A DNA stretch of 64,000 bases from Ascidia mentula (lineage: Eukaryota; Chordata; Ascidiacea; Phlebobranchia; Ascidiidae). Both the position numbers and the translations under genes were made by a program. The stretch spans positions 1,927,001 through 1,991,000 of the forward strand of contig OX387197.1 in assembly GCA_947561715.1 (NCBI GenBank), given 5' to 3'. Positions 34,001 through 45,200 of the stretch are shown in pieces (the stretch's first letter is position 1; each line of letters opens with the position of its first letter). The notes under the pieces were generated by a model. That model was not told the DNA's origin, ran no database searches, and saw nothing but the letters and a program-made list of their open reading frames with translations.

Positions 34001-34695
34001 AAAATATCTTCAGTGTAAGATTTACAACAGTAATTAATATTACTTAATTCACACATGATGTAATTAAAGTTATTTGAACAAATATTTCACTTAAATATAA
34101 AACAGAAGCCAAGAAAACCCTGGACAAAGTTTTACTTTAAATCCGACAGGAGGTTCTGATGGTGATCGTGGCGTCCCTGCAAACAGTTGAAGAATACGAA
34201 CCAAGAGTCGACAAATGGAAATATGTTTCTCCTCTCCTAAAACCTCATTGCGATCACTCTACTTGTGTTATTGATGGGAGGATTTATGTTGTGGGTGGAG
34301 AGAGGTGAGGTTTACGTTTGAATGTTTGTACTAGTAATTGTGACGTCACTATAGGGTTTGTTACTCACAATTGAATCTGTTTAATGACTGGGATAATATA
34401 TGTAAGTGTAGGATTTGCGCACAGCCGACTGACCTTGCTAATGATATTAAGTAAAAGTAAATTTTGTGTCCCAATATCAGTAATAAAAATATACAGGTCA
34501 TGTGTGTTGTTGTCAGTTGCGTGTGTAATAATTTCCTGATTTTTAACCAAACTCACAGTAATTTTGGTTGTATTTTGGAGTTACAGCGATCCCTCCTCGA
34601 CATCAGTTGAAGTTTACGATCCAACCTCAGATGTCTGGACACATGCTCTTGATCTAGACAAACCAGTTTATGATGCGACTGTTGTTGCTGTTTAA
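25095..34695 (+). CDS. Gene B: kinase-linker-kelch gene with frameshifted kelch exon
   Basis: Exons: 25095-25139, 25197-25366, 25423-26264 (kinase); cassette 1: 26412-26492, 27019-27090, 27262-27372, 27539-27619, 27690-27797, 28199-28294; cassette 2: 29224-29304, 29838-29909, 30081-30191, 30364-30444, 30508-30579, 30974-31069; kelch: 31932-32023, 32423-32603, 33051-33194, 33621-33779, 34106-34304, 34587-34695. The kinase has glycine loop GQGSFG (residues 34-39), Lys55 in AVKF, helix C Glu76, HGDLKPGN (154-161), DFG (174-176), APE (205-207), DAYSCG (220-225) and Arg293, so all catalytic landmarks are present. It is non-RD (HGD). The fold is closest by motif to TKL/RIPK-like kinases. Exon 14 has a 1-bp deletion relative to A and C and reads into TAA at 34138-34140, giving about 909 residues and losing the last two kelch blades. 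It may therefore be a truncated protein, a decaying copy or an assembly error. Confidence 0.82.
26620..26817 (+). mobile_element. Retrozyme-like insertion with hairpin and ribozyme (B1)
   Basis: Comparison with the empty sites in C1 (near 43672) and D (near 59950) shows about 195 bp of extra sequence between GAAAAGA and CATTTTATTTC. It begins with a hairpin (arms 26620-26645 and 26654-26679, loop TGGTGCTC, one G:T-type mismatch). A structured spacer with CCAC-AAA-GTGG and CTTTGC...GCAAAG pairs follows, then the hammerhead. No protein is encoded. Small size, strong RNA structure and a hammerhead are typical of retrozymes; the class is inferred. Confidence 0.6.
26753..26805 (+). ncRNA. Hammerhead ribozyme (type I), cassette B1, intron 4
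   Basis: Stem I strands AGCTGCA (26753-26759) and TGCAGCT (26799-26805) are complementary. They enclose CTGATGA (26760-26766), a stem II hairpin, GAAAC, and a stem III of ACAG with CTGT around loop TGGCCAT. The cleavage triplet is GTC, so cleavage is expected after C26798. This copy has one stem II mismatch (GAACT against AGGTC), which may slow it. It is sense to gene B, about 210 nt before exon 5. Confidence 0.85.
28677..29021 (-). mobile_element. tRNA-like SINE with foldback end (gene B, after cassette 1)
   Basis: Flanked by a 14-bp direct repeat GTTCTTCTATACAG at 28663-28676 and 29022-29035. This is the best view of the element boundaries and shows that the tRNA-like part (28741-28815) and the hairpin (28917-29022) moved as one unit. 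A T-rich tract follows on the + strand. Confidence 0.7.
29429..29629 (+). mobile_element. Retrozyme-like insertion with perfect hairpin and ribozyme (B2)
   Basis: Here the hairpin is perfect: 29-bp arms at 29429-29457 and 29466-29494 around the 8-nt loop TGGTGCCC. The hammerhead occupies 29565-29617. TATAGTCAC occurs both just after the hairpin and just before the ribozyme. Partial copies are at 46271-46445 (right arm and ribozyme) and 48381-48555 (loop, right arm and ribozyme). Confidence 0.62.
29565..29617 (+). ncRNA. Hammerhead ribozyme (type I), cassette B2, intron 4
   Basis: The cleanest copy. Stem I is AGCTGCA (29565-29571) with TGCAGCT (29611-29617), 7 of 7 pairs. The core CTGATGA is at 29572-29578. 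Stem II is GACCT-TTT-AGGTC (29579-29591), followed by GAAA (29592-29595). Stem III pairs ACAG (29595-29598) with CTGT (29606-29609) around a 7-nt loop. H17 is C29610, giving a GTC triplet. Every invariant hammerhead core position is present. The RNA would be made as part of the gene B intron. Confidence 0.92.
31442..31803 (-). mobile_element. tRNA-like SINE with foldback end (gene B, after cassette 2)
   Basis: Same element before kelch exon 10. The flanking repeat is GTTCTTCTATACA at 31428 and ATTCTTCTATACAG at 31804, slightly diverged. The tRNA-like head is 31520-31596 and the hairpin 31699-31804. It has a duplicated GCAGCCAAGC stretch near the left end. Confidence 0.65.
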
Positions 34696-37600
34696 TATGT
34701 GTTTATTTTGTGCTCAACAAAAATTACATGTTTTGCTAACATTTCAATCCCAGTCTGGTCAACACCCCCCGTAATGTAGGTCAGTGGTGTGCAACCTGAG
34801 GTTATAAGGATGACGAAAATGAGAAATATCTGAAGTTCAAAACTTTATACGGCGTCTCGTAGCTAATGGAGGTGGAAGATATTTTGGGACTCTGCATTTA
34901 TAAGTGATTATGGGCATAGTTAATATGCCAACATCTAGCATAGTTTCTGTTGCGACAACCCAACTGAAACGTTGGTAAGTGTGTAAAAGATGAAGGGGTA
35001 GGCATAGGGTTTGACTCTTCGCTTGCAAGACCACATATGTTGTTACGTTTACACGGTTAATGGTTTAATAAGGGATAATTTTGGTGAGATTTAAAAGACG
35101 GACATTCCACAAAGATATTCGGTGCAAGAATAATGCGGTCCAAGGAAAATAAACCAACTTTTTTGCTCCCTGACAAAGGGAAACCCTAAAAAATGTTTTG
35201 TGCATCACGCCTGCGTTCTGTTGTCTAGTGTTCTTCTGTTTATACCAAAACCGTTAATAATTCATCACAATGGTGTAGCTGCAATATATGTGTGTCAGTA
35301 GCGCTGTTTTAGTGACGCCCAAAAAGGTATTTGCTTGGAGTATTCTCGTTTACGTTGTCATAACAACAACGCTGCTCGCTAAATTTGCTGATCAATCACT
35401 TCTGGTTCCGATAATTCTTTCATAACAACACAATCCTTACCAACTGCGATTAAACAAACTTTAAAGTAACATATGTGCGTTATAAATCGGTTAGTTAACA
35501 TTGCAGTTGCCGTAAAAGAAAGTTTGTAAACTTTGTGATCGCTTAAAGCCTGATTAAGGTGCATGTATTGCGCAAATAAAGACGGGGTTTACCACTACTG
35601 CAACAACACAGAAAAATTATCACTAATCCAGCGGTTATTACGCCCGATTTGTAAATGTAAAATTCCTGGATAGTATTTCATTGTGAGAGGTGATGAGTTG
35701 CGACAAGCCGCACAAGAGCCCCTCCTTGACAATCGAGCCCATTCTCAACAGAATCTAACTAGTATTTCTTTCAGAAATCATCAAAATGTCAACCGAAGTC
35801 AACGCGCTTTGGCGCTGTTGGCGGTAAAAAGGTTCCATAGTGGACAATTGTACGTTACCATGAAGTTAACATCGAAGGGACTTGAAGTTTTGTGCAGACA
35901 ACCACAAGGGTTTCTACATCAACACACTAAAGTTAACCCGATACCGCTTCATTAACCCTCTCTTAATCGACGACAAACTTTTGCTTGTGACGTAACAATT
36001 ACAGTTTACAACTGCTGTTTTAATCGGCTCTTAATTATTATCAAAAAGAACCCCTCCTTGACGATCGAACCTATTTCTGCACTGTAAGGACCCTTCGCCA
36101 TCAGCCATGTTTTACCTGCACGAGAGTTAGGTTTTTTGCAGCAGGCCCCTTTGCAATTAGCCCTATTGTACCTGCGCACATGCGTCTTCCACAACGGGAA
36201 CGCCAGTCTATCTGAAAAACTACATTTATATAAACTGTTAAAATATAACAGATTAGCAACACTTACATCGTTTACATATTTTGGATTAGTGCTGACTGTC
36301 AGCACCATATCACTGAAATAGTGCGACTTCGGTCGCCTCTCACGCCACAAGAATTCGTCAAGGTACGTCGGAATATAGTACCTATGTACACCATTTAATT
36401 GGCGTTAAGCCGCCGACCACAGGCTGTCTATATTGAGTTAGTGTGGACGCCTTGTGACGTAACATACTGCACAGAGTGATCAATTGTTCTGTGAATATAT
36501 CCTATGTCCACAAGTGCAAAAACACATGTTTAAAAAAACTACATTTACTGGTCACTAAGTGAAGTTACTTCCTAAATTGTTATAGGCCCGCCACTCGTCG
36601 GACCAAATTTCTGTGCCGGGCAAAATATGTCGGCGAAAGGTTACTTGGCTCCTCGAAGGAACCGATTCATAGCGCCCTCTATAACAGGCCTGGACACCGG
36701 TCGCGCTCGTGTCAAAACTGGAGGCGGATGTGTTTTAACTGGTTTCTGCGGTCGTGCGAGACTTGTAGATAGTTTTTGGTGTGTTATTGCTCAGATAATC
36801 ACATTAAATAGTTTTCGCTGTGTTATTGATAGGTTAATGCGTATAAAACGTAGGAATGTATTAAATTTACGCTTATTTTGAGTTAGTGAGCGTTTACGAG
36901 ACTCGTCCAGCAAGGTCAAAAAGTTGTGTTTGTGTATACTGAGGTCCCTGTTGGGCTTTTGGAAGTTGGTGCTAAGTTTGTTTATATTATTTATTGTAAA
37001 ACAGGTCAGATAGGCTACCTATTTAAGTGCCTCAGATGTTGAACCCTGAATATAAACAACATACGTCAACGTTCATCTGCTACAAATAAAATCTTTGTTT
37101 TAATACTCTTGTTGTATCCGATTTCATAACTAAAACCTACTGCAGAAGGCATGGCAAAAACAACAACGCTGCATGATAAATTTGCCGATCGGTTACTTAG
37201 GGGTCCAATAGTTTTGCCAAAACCAACAGAAGCCTCTCCAACTGAACGCTGATAAAAAACGCTAATCTCGAAGTCAATCGATCAGTTTAATTCAGATGCA
37301 TTCAACTTTAGAGTAACATGTACGTCTTAAATCGGTTCGTTTATGTCGGAGTTGCCTTAAAAGAAATACTTTTGAACTTTAGTTCCGGTTGAGAGCAATA
37401 TATGCACAAAGTAAGACGGGGTTCACAAAAATAATATCATTAATCCGTAAAATATGAAAGTATATTTCATTTTGCAAACTTATTTTTAATATTTGTGCTG
37501 AGTTCGCTAAGTCCCCTTTGTCGCGTAATCGCAGCAATTATCTCTTTGTTTCTGCCTCGTCCTTGATATCTCCCTATATATTCGCCACTCTTTCCACAAA

Positions 37601-37797
37601 AAAACAGATCATTGTTTCGGTCTCACAGATCGCAATGTGATCTCACAGATCTTGGTCTCACAGGTTAGTTCATATCATCTCTGTTTCGGTCTCAGACCGA
37701 ACTTAGTACAAGAACAGAGACCATCGGTGATGGGTCCTGCATCCATCGTCGTGTCAGAATGATATTTCTAAACAGTGTTGATTTCGGGTTTTCAGCA

Positions 37798-37962
37798 ATG
37801 GAAGCGCTCAAAGCAACAGCAATCCGCGGACTCTTCAGAAGGAATAACGTTATAATGAAAGGAATTCGGAACACGATGAGACATGCTAAGTGTAAGCAAT
37901 TTCAAAGGGTGTTTAAATACATGACTACGACAATAAAAGTTTCGAGGTTGAGGCATATTTAG
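37798..37962 (+). CDS. Possible 54-residue ORF in gene B flank
   Basis: Duplicate of the ORF at 21357-21521, reading MEALKATAIRGLFRRNN.... It stays open to TAG. A near-donor sequence (AAGTGTAAGC) about 90 nt after the ATG could make it a first exon. No family recognised. Confidence 0.2.
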   Translation: MEALKATAIRGLFRRNNVIMKGIRNTMRHAKCKQFQRVFKYMTTTIKVSRLRHI

Positions 37963-38297
37963 GAGGTTGAAATTAAACACAATCACCTTGCACTCACCAC
38001 CGCCGTAGATCATATTAATTGCTCTCATCCGTCGTAACCCACATCATTTGCATTCAAGTTTTTCTTGCACGAAGTTTAAAATCTTTCTTAACTTGTTGAG
38101 ATACAAATCTACTCTGTAAGACTTTCAAGAGTCGTCAAATGCGTTGTGTTGTGGTTTAAACCAAATTGGAATCCCGGTTAGCTATAAAGCGTGTGTTCAA
38201 GTACAGACCAAACGTAAATTGTGTTACGGTTTTAACACAATTGTCATTTTGGCAGAATGCAAATATGTTGTTTCTAGTGATGTGTTGCGCCGGATCC

Positions 38298-39047
38298 GGG
38301 TACCCGGACCCGGCCGGATATTGACCAATTTTTCAATACCCGGACCCGGCCGGATAATACACTTTATATAACCGGATAGTTGGGAAAGCATTTTTGTCCT
38401 AAAAGCGGACAAACATTTTGCAAATTACTCGTTTTTGGGACCCAGTCTGTTATACTCGCCGTTGTAAGATTTTTCTGTTATTTGTTATTAAGGTTTTTCG
38501 TGATGTGTTATACCATATTAATAAATGCTCACGTTTATTTGTTCCACTCATGACAGGCTAACCTTAACATAGCATTCTGTTTGGCAATCAAACATTTTTG
38601 CCATAGTACACGAATCGGTGTTAACAAACTGCCGGATCCAAATTATCCGGCCGGATTTGATTAATAACTATCCGGATCCGGCCGGGCCGGATAATTTGGA
38701 ACTGGGAACATCACAAGTTGTTTCTTAATCTTAATTTCGAAAGAAACGACAAAAAATCTTTTCAGAAGATTAATACAAACATCTGCCAATTCCAAGTTTT
38801 CCATTAGAAAGACTTCAAACACCCTCGATAATTAGCATGCCAAAATACTTTCCACCCCTTATAATTTTTTTGAAATCTCGATCTGTGAAAAATCTAGTGC
38901 TGATTGACGAAAAGTAATCAAAATCGGTATAAATCCCAGGTTTCCCATTAGAATGACAATGTTACAGCACCACCATTTCACTGAAGATGAAACGTTTTTA
39001 ACAATAAAGATAAATGCTAATACCTTGTATTTTTCTGTGTTTTAATT
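38298..39047. mobile_element. CCGG-motif-rich block present only in the gene B flank
   Basis: Absent from the gene A flank, where GCGCCGGATCCG runs directly into CCCAAAATTG (21850-21867). CCCGGACCCGGCCGGATA is repeated near both 38309 and 38339, and CCGGATCCGGCCGGGCCGG lies near 38672. The 38785-38955 part is a single diverged monomer of the foldback satellite. It is either an insertion in B or a deletion in A; the shared CCGGATCC at the breakpoint fits both. Confidence 0.5.
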
Positions 39048-39572
39048 ACCCCAAAATTGGTGCTGCGTTTGTGCACTGGAAGGTAGTTAAAGGATTTAAT
39101 GCCCACTGTCTAAATTTATGATTTACAAATATATTCATGTTCTCATTGATGCATATTTTTGTAAACTGAAAAGTCTGGTCATCACATCCCAGTGCAATGT
39201 GTTTGGATTCTACGCCAGACGTTATCTGTGAGGAAATCACATTTACATGTGTGCTTGACAACCCCCCCAGCAAAACATGTAAAATCACAAGCAAATTTGA
39301 TGAACAATTTGTACAGACTTTAAAATTTTAATTTTTAATTGCTTTTCTGTAATCAGCATTGGAATCTTGACAGATCCAGAGATGTTAAGGAAATTATAGG
39401 GAACAGAAAGTATTTTGGCATGCAGTTGAAAAAAAAAAACATATTTGGATTCCGATAGAATGACAATAGTGTGTTAATGAATTTGTGTTCCAGTTGTATG
39501 AAAAGTGAAGTTAATGCAAAAACTTTACTAAATCGCAATGTTTTTCACATGTTAATCATTGGCTAGTTTTTA

Positions 39573-39755
39573 TTGTACAGATTATTGGTGAATTTTCGCA
39601 AAAGTGTGCGGAGAATTTATTATCACATATTCCCAATCTGGCTTGTGTTGCAGGTTGTCAAGAAACTGGTAGCAAATAATCAAGCAGTCGATAACCACAA
39701 CGAAATGGTGGAGTTACATAAAGTGAAGTTTGCAAGAATTTTAGACAATATTTAA
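39573..39755 (+). CDS. Possible short coding remnant (LLVNFRKSVRRIYY...)
   Basis: An open frame with a hydrophobic stretch (YYHIFPIWLVLQ) followed by a polar tail (VVKKLVANNQAVDNHNEMVELHK...) and TAA. It has no ATG, so it would need an upstream exon (an AG precedes it at 39579-39580). The gene A counterpart (22383 onward) has a 1-bp deletion near 22512 that stops it early. Origin unknown; it may be fortuitous. Confidence 0.2.
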   Translation: MYRLLVNFRKSVRRIYYHIFPIWLVLQVVKKLVANNQAVDNHNEMVELHKVKFARILDNI

Positions 39756-41749
39756 GTAAATTCTAGACAATATTTAAGTAAACCTAACATGGCTGGTTTA
39801 AAAACATTTAAAGTATTGGTAAAAATCATAAGACTACATGCTGCACTATCGAAATAACCTCAAACATCCCTTCGGGGCTCCAAAACAGTTACAAGACATC
39901 TAATTCTGAATGCATTGTGTAACTTCACTTAATTGCAAATGGAGGGACACTTTTCTGTGATTCATTTTTTGCAAAACAAATTTACACTTTTTTAGCCAAA
40001 GTAATATCCACCAGGGGCTAAAATGCACTGGGGAAGAGGTTAAGGTAGTTGTCTTGAATATAATTTTGACCAGAATTTCTAGATAAGATGTGGGACTAAC
40101 AGAAAATCACAAATGGAGTGTTCTTTCTGTGATTGAATTTTCCGCAAAATCCAATTAATATTTCAGCAGGTTATGAATCAGATTTTTAACAGCACCCTCT
40201 ACCAATCAACTGCCTGACTAAAAACCACAGTAAAACTGCCCCAAACACGCTGAAAATGCCCTGGCAACAGTCTGTGCATCTATGCTCATTCAACCAAAAC
40301 ACTGACACTCATGCATTATACTCTGTTACACAGGAGAAGGGAATTTCACGACCAACAAACTCTTTTCCAAAGAAATACAGAGATGCGACCGTTAGGCCGA
40401 ATCCTGGCATTAAAGGTTATTCAATTTTTATCAAAACAGTTGTATTTTTTACCCAAAGTGTTTTTTATCATTTTAACCAACGACACTGTTAACCACCACA
40501 TTTATTGCAGAACTGAGGCATTGTGGCAAACTCAATATCCACTTAAAAACTGATCTTATTCAGAAATTGGCAACAGCTTGTTCAAATAGACAGCACAGCG
40601 TCCAGAATAATGTGAAGTACTGATGATGTTCCACAAGGTAGTGCTGTTGGTCCACTGTTGTTTCTTCTTTATAAATGATTTACCACAATCAGCCTTCACT
40701 AAACATACATTTGTTTGCTGTCGAAACAGCACTAATTACAACCCAGGCAACATAGCAGCTGTGCACAAAAATAAGAGCAAATAACTTTTCAATGCCTGCT
40801 AAAATCTGTGGATGTAGAGCTTGTCGCATTTTGTTGGAAAATTCAGCTCTGATTCAAAACAATTAGTTCACATAAATAGTCGCATTCTTCACATCAAATG
40901 CTGTTGTTCGCTACGCAGATTTGAAGTTGTAAAATTTAGATGGAATATCTCATTACCATATATCACCTTGCTCTGTAGCCCACTGAACACTGAGTATTGC
41001 TCACCACGATGCCATGGCCCTGGTTGAGAATCCTTGTATTCAAAACCTTTACTTTCATTTACTTTATTCTTGGATTTATTCAAAATGGTGAAGCCATGTT
41101 AATTTTTTTTCGTCCAAGTTCTGTTGCGATTCAGAAAAAGACTTTTTGGAAACCTGGAGGAGATCAAAAATGAAGAAAACCTTTATACAAGAACCATGTA
41201 ACTGTGTTACACCAAAACATTCTCATTCACATGCCACTGTGATATGATTTGATTGTTTTTAGACCACATGTCAGTGTCTTGAAGTTTTATTTTAAACCTC
41301 TAGCAAGAAGAAAGGTGGCACGTAACAAAGCAACCAGTAATGAAGGTCAAATTTGGGGATAATTGAGCGGGCATACTTTGTGTTAAGCCTACCTCTAGTT
41401 TACGTATTGAAGTCAAATTATTTAATCAAGTGCCCCCAGGGGGATACAAAGGTATCTATGTTATACTGTAGTTGGACGTTATGGCAACATTATTTTAGCT
41501 GCATAAGTGTAAATGTGCACCGATGTTAACTATGTGTACTGTTTATATTAATTCCAGATAATCGCGTATTTTGGTTAATCGCATCAATAAGCTTGGCAAA
41601 TTAGATGTGTGGTTGACCACATTGTGTGATGGAAAGGTTAAAATTAAACACCTGCATTAAAATGTTAAAATTTGACCATCATTATACTCATACAACATTT
41701 GCTGAAAACAAATATTTAAAATTAAGTTAATATATAGAACCTAATGTTT

Positions 41750-42227
41750 AATTATTTGCAGACATGTTTGGAACAACCACTGCTGTTTTTGGTGGCACTG
41801 TGATATTATCCCCTAAAATAACTTTGTACAATTAAGTCAACCATAAACATAAAGCACAAAATTCCACCCCATTTTAAATGATTCATGTTGTGTTTTTACA
41901 AATTATCAAGTGTTGGTTATTTCAATTTGAGTCTGAAATGTACATTGTCATTAAAACAGCAGCTAGCTTGGAGAAACTTTGTGACTTTTTTACTGTGGTG
42001 TGAAAAAGGAAGTTGTAAGTTAATGTTTAACCAGCATGTAGGTTTGTGGCAGTTGCCCATATTTGCTTACCTCGGCCACACCTTGCTATTTAGTTCCTGC
42101 ATTGGGAAGAGAGTGAAGTTAGTTATTTTTCGTGGTTACGCATTTTTGGACAAAGTAAAAGAACAAAATTCAAACAGTTTAATGATTATTTTCTGGGAGA
42201 ACAAATGTAATCCAGCAAAACTATATG
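41750..42227 (+). promoter_or_regulatory. Upstream region of gene C, shared with gene B
   Basis: Counterpart of 24641-25094 with small indels, including about 25 extra bases near 42115-42140. The VILSPK-like open stretch has a changed end here. Promoter elements were not identified. Confidence 0.35.
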
Positions 42228-45200
42228 ATGGCAGTTTTCTCACATACTGCTAATCCAGAAGAACTTCACATAGTAAGTATCACCTGTTTTATGTTTATAT
42301 AATATTCTAATGCAATATTGTTTTGTCAGTTGAGAGAATTCAAAACTGAAAACATATTTTGTGATGTCGAAAAATGTGAAGTTGGCCAAGGTAGTTTTGG
42401 TAAAATTTTCATTGGAAAACATAAAAAACATGGATTTTTTGCTGTGAAATTCTTTAAAATTGCTGATGGAGAACAGGAGCAATTGATGCTGGAGAATGCG
42501 TAAGTTATGTGGCCCAGTTTAACTGTCCATAAAAAATATCCACATGTATTTTTAGGTTTAACCAAGAATACGACGTGTTACTGCGTATTCGCCATGACAA
42601 CATATCAATTGTTCATGGGTATACCAAATGGCCGGGAGCAATTGGGATTGTAATGCAATTCTATGGAGGGGGTAATTTAGAAGTCTTACTCCTGCAAAAA
42701 CGCATTGAACTTGGATCGTGTTTGATTCTTCGTATGACAACTGAAATAACATCAGCAGTTGCATACATTCATAATTGCGGGCTTGATAAGCGTGTAGTCC
42801 ATGGTGATCTTAAGCCTGGAAACATATTTATCACAATAGACATGCGTTGCGTAGTTGGTGACTTTGGATGTGCGCGGCTTGTAAACTTTACTCAGGCAGC
42901 AACACATATTCAAGGTCAACAAAAACCACAGCCATTGACATTGTATTATGCGGCACCAGAAAAAGTATTTAAAGGCGCTGAACCTAAAAAGGAACAAGAT
43001 GCATACAGTTGTGGTGTAATTTATTATGTGATGCTGGCACGCAAGCAGCCATATCCCTCAACTGATATTTTTTGGTTCAATATTCAAAATGGTGGTCGTC
43101 CAAACCTTCAAGGTATTAGAGAAATACAGGATAAAACCAATGATGCAAGCAACAGAGAAATAGTTGATGTGATGGAAAGTGCGATGATCAGATGTTGGGA
43201 TCAAGATCCAAATCAACGTCCAGACATGGTTGACATTCGGGATGAATTCCAACAACTTCTTTCCAAACAAGATCCCAGAGTAACTTTGCAGCAAGCATTA
43301 AATGCTGCAACGAACATGCATTTTGTGGATCCAACAGCAACCCACAATCCAACTGTTTCACTCAGCCAGTTTTCAACACAGACATGGAAATTTCATGGTA
43401 GCTTTTTGTTTGTCAGTTTCATGATTTCAAGTTTGTTTTGTATCATACTTCCACAATAGTGTTTATGTACAATGGAACTTATATATTTACATACTTTATA
43501 TCTCTTGTTTGTGTATTTGTTGAGGATTTTTGTTTGTAGATGTTGGGCCTGAAATTAACCGACCACTTGATGGCAACATTCATCCAGTTGAACAAGCACA
43601 ACAATCCCCACATGCAAGCTACCTGGCCGAAAGCATAAACATTGCGCTTATAGAGTTAGCTGCAGGAATTGAAAAGAGCATTTTAATTTCGAAAAGTATT
43701 CAAAGTTATTTTTGATAAGATTATGAGAAATCTTTCCAAGCCAACGTTTGTTCCACCCTGACAAAGGTCATTGTTTTTGAAAGCAGAATAAAGCCTATAT
43801 CACCCATACATACATACAACAAAACACTTGGGATTGCAAATGTTGCTGATTTGCTACTTCCCAAACAACTTTGATGTAAACTATATTGTTTTCAGATGAA
43901 TTAGCAATTGCTGAAGTTGCCCAGATGCAAATACACCAGATACAACCAAGTGCATCGCAAAATAGAGGTTTTGTAACCAAACATGGAATATTCTATCAAC
44001 TAATGCTAATAACTGCTCTTTATGTTATTATGAATTGGAATATAACAAGTTACCATAAACTAAAACGTAATAATAATTTTATCATTGAATAAATAATGCC
44101 TAAATGCAATGCATTTAACTGCATTTTCGCTTATCTTAGATCCAAACAGAAGATCTGCAAGACATGTTACACCCCAAAATCCACCCATTGAAAGAAACCT
44201 TCCAGTGGATGATGACTTGCCCAACCCATCACCAGGAAGAAGTGGAATAGGTAATTTTGTTTTGGAAGTAATCCTACTGTTTCCATTGTACATGATTTTT
44301 CTGCTAAAAAAGTTTTGAGACTGTATAACCTCACTATAAAAGAGTAAGTTATTTTTAGGTGTTGAATTTGAAGCTTCAAAATGATCGAAAACACCTTCAT
44401 AAAACAGTAGTGTATACATTTAGGTGTTAACCTTGAAATTGATCCACCACTCGAGGGCAACATTCAGCCTAGTGAAAGAGAACAGCAATCACCGCAAGTG
44501 CAAGGCAAGTGTTTGGGTACAGACTTGTGTTTCTGTATTTCTTTTATTCACAAAATCTAAATACAAACACAGCAAATAGAAGATCTACAAGTCATTCTAC
44601 ACCTGAAGTCCCACCCAGTGGAAGAAATATTTCAGTACATCATGACTTGCCCAACCCATCCACAAGGAGAAGTAAAAAGGATAATTTGTACTTTTTGGTA
44701 ATCTGATATGGTTAGCATTGAGCATAGCAGCGTGACAGAATCAATACCAACATGTGAAGTAATTTGCAACAAAAATGTTGGTTTGATGTTTGTGTATGAC
44801 ACCTGTAAGAAGACCCCATATTGCAGCTACTTCACATGCCTTATGAAATGATTGTCATAAGTAGATTTAATATATCATTTAAATGGATCTTGTGCTTCAT
44901 TTATTTTTGTTGTATGAAAACAGATAATCATGCCTTGATAACAACTTTCTGAAAACGTACTTAATTAAAGTTATAAATGGCTTTAACAATTGAACTTTGT
45001 ACAAATTATATTTGTATAAATGTCTAGTCATTGATGAAGTTCATTGCAAGTTATAATATTGTACAATTTACCACCAGAAAAAGTGAAACCTGTTACCAAC
45101 CCTCTGACACCACCCAGTGACCGTAACCTGAGAGTAGATCATTCCACACCCCACTCATCACATCAACAACCAGGTAAAATAAAACAGGTGATAACGTAAC

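Larger units (their letters stand above)
34696..41749. repeat. 3' flank of gene B, duplicate of the gene A flank
   Basis: Colinear with 18221-24640. The main differences are an extra CCGG-rich block (38298-39047) and small indels. It contains the same diverged direct repeats (about 35340-35670 and 37150-37480) and the Y-family copy (about 39865-40400). No convincing gene apart from the two doubtful ORFs listed. Confidence 0.6.

Noticed and set aside
43540..43713. Extended exon 4 of gene C cassette 1 as a true terminal exon
   Set aside because: The open extension is former intron sequence brought in by a deletion. Downstream cassettes and kelch exons remain intact, so skipping is more likely.
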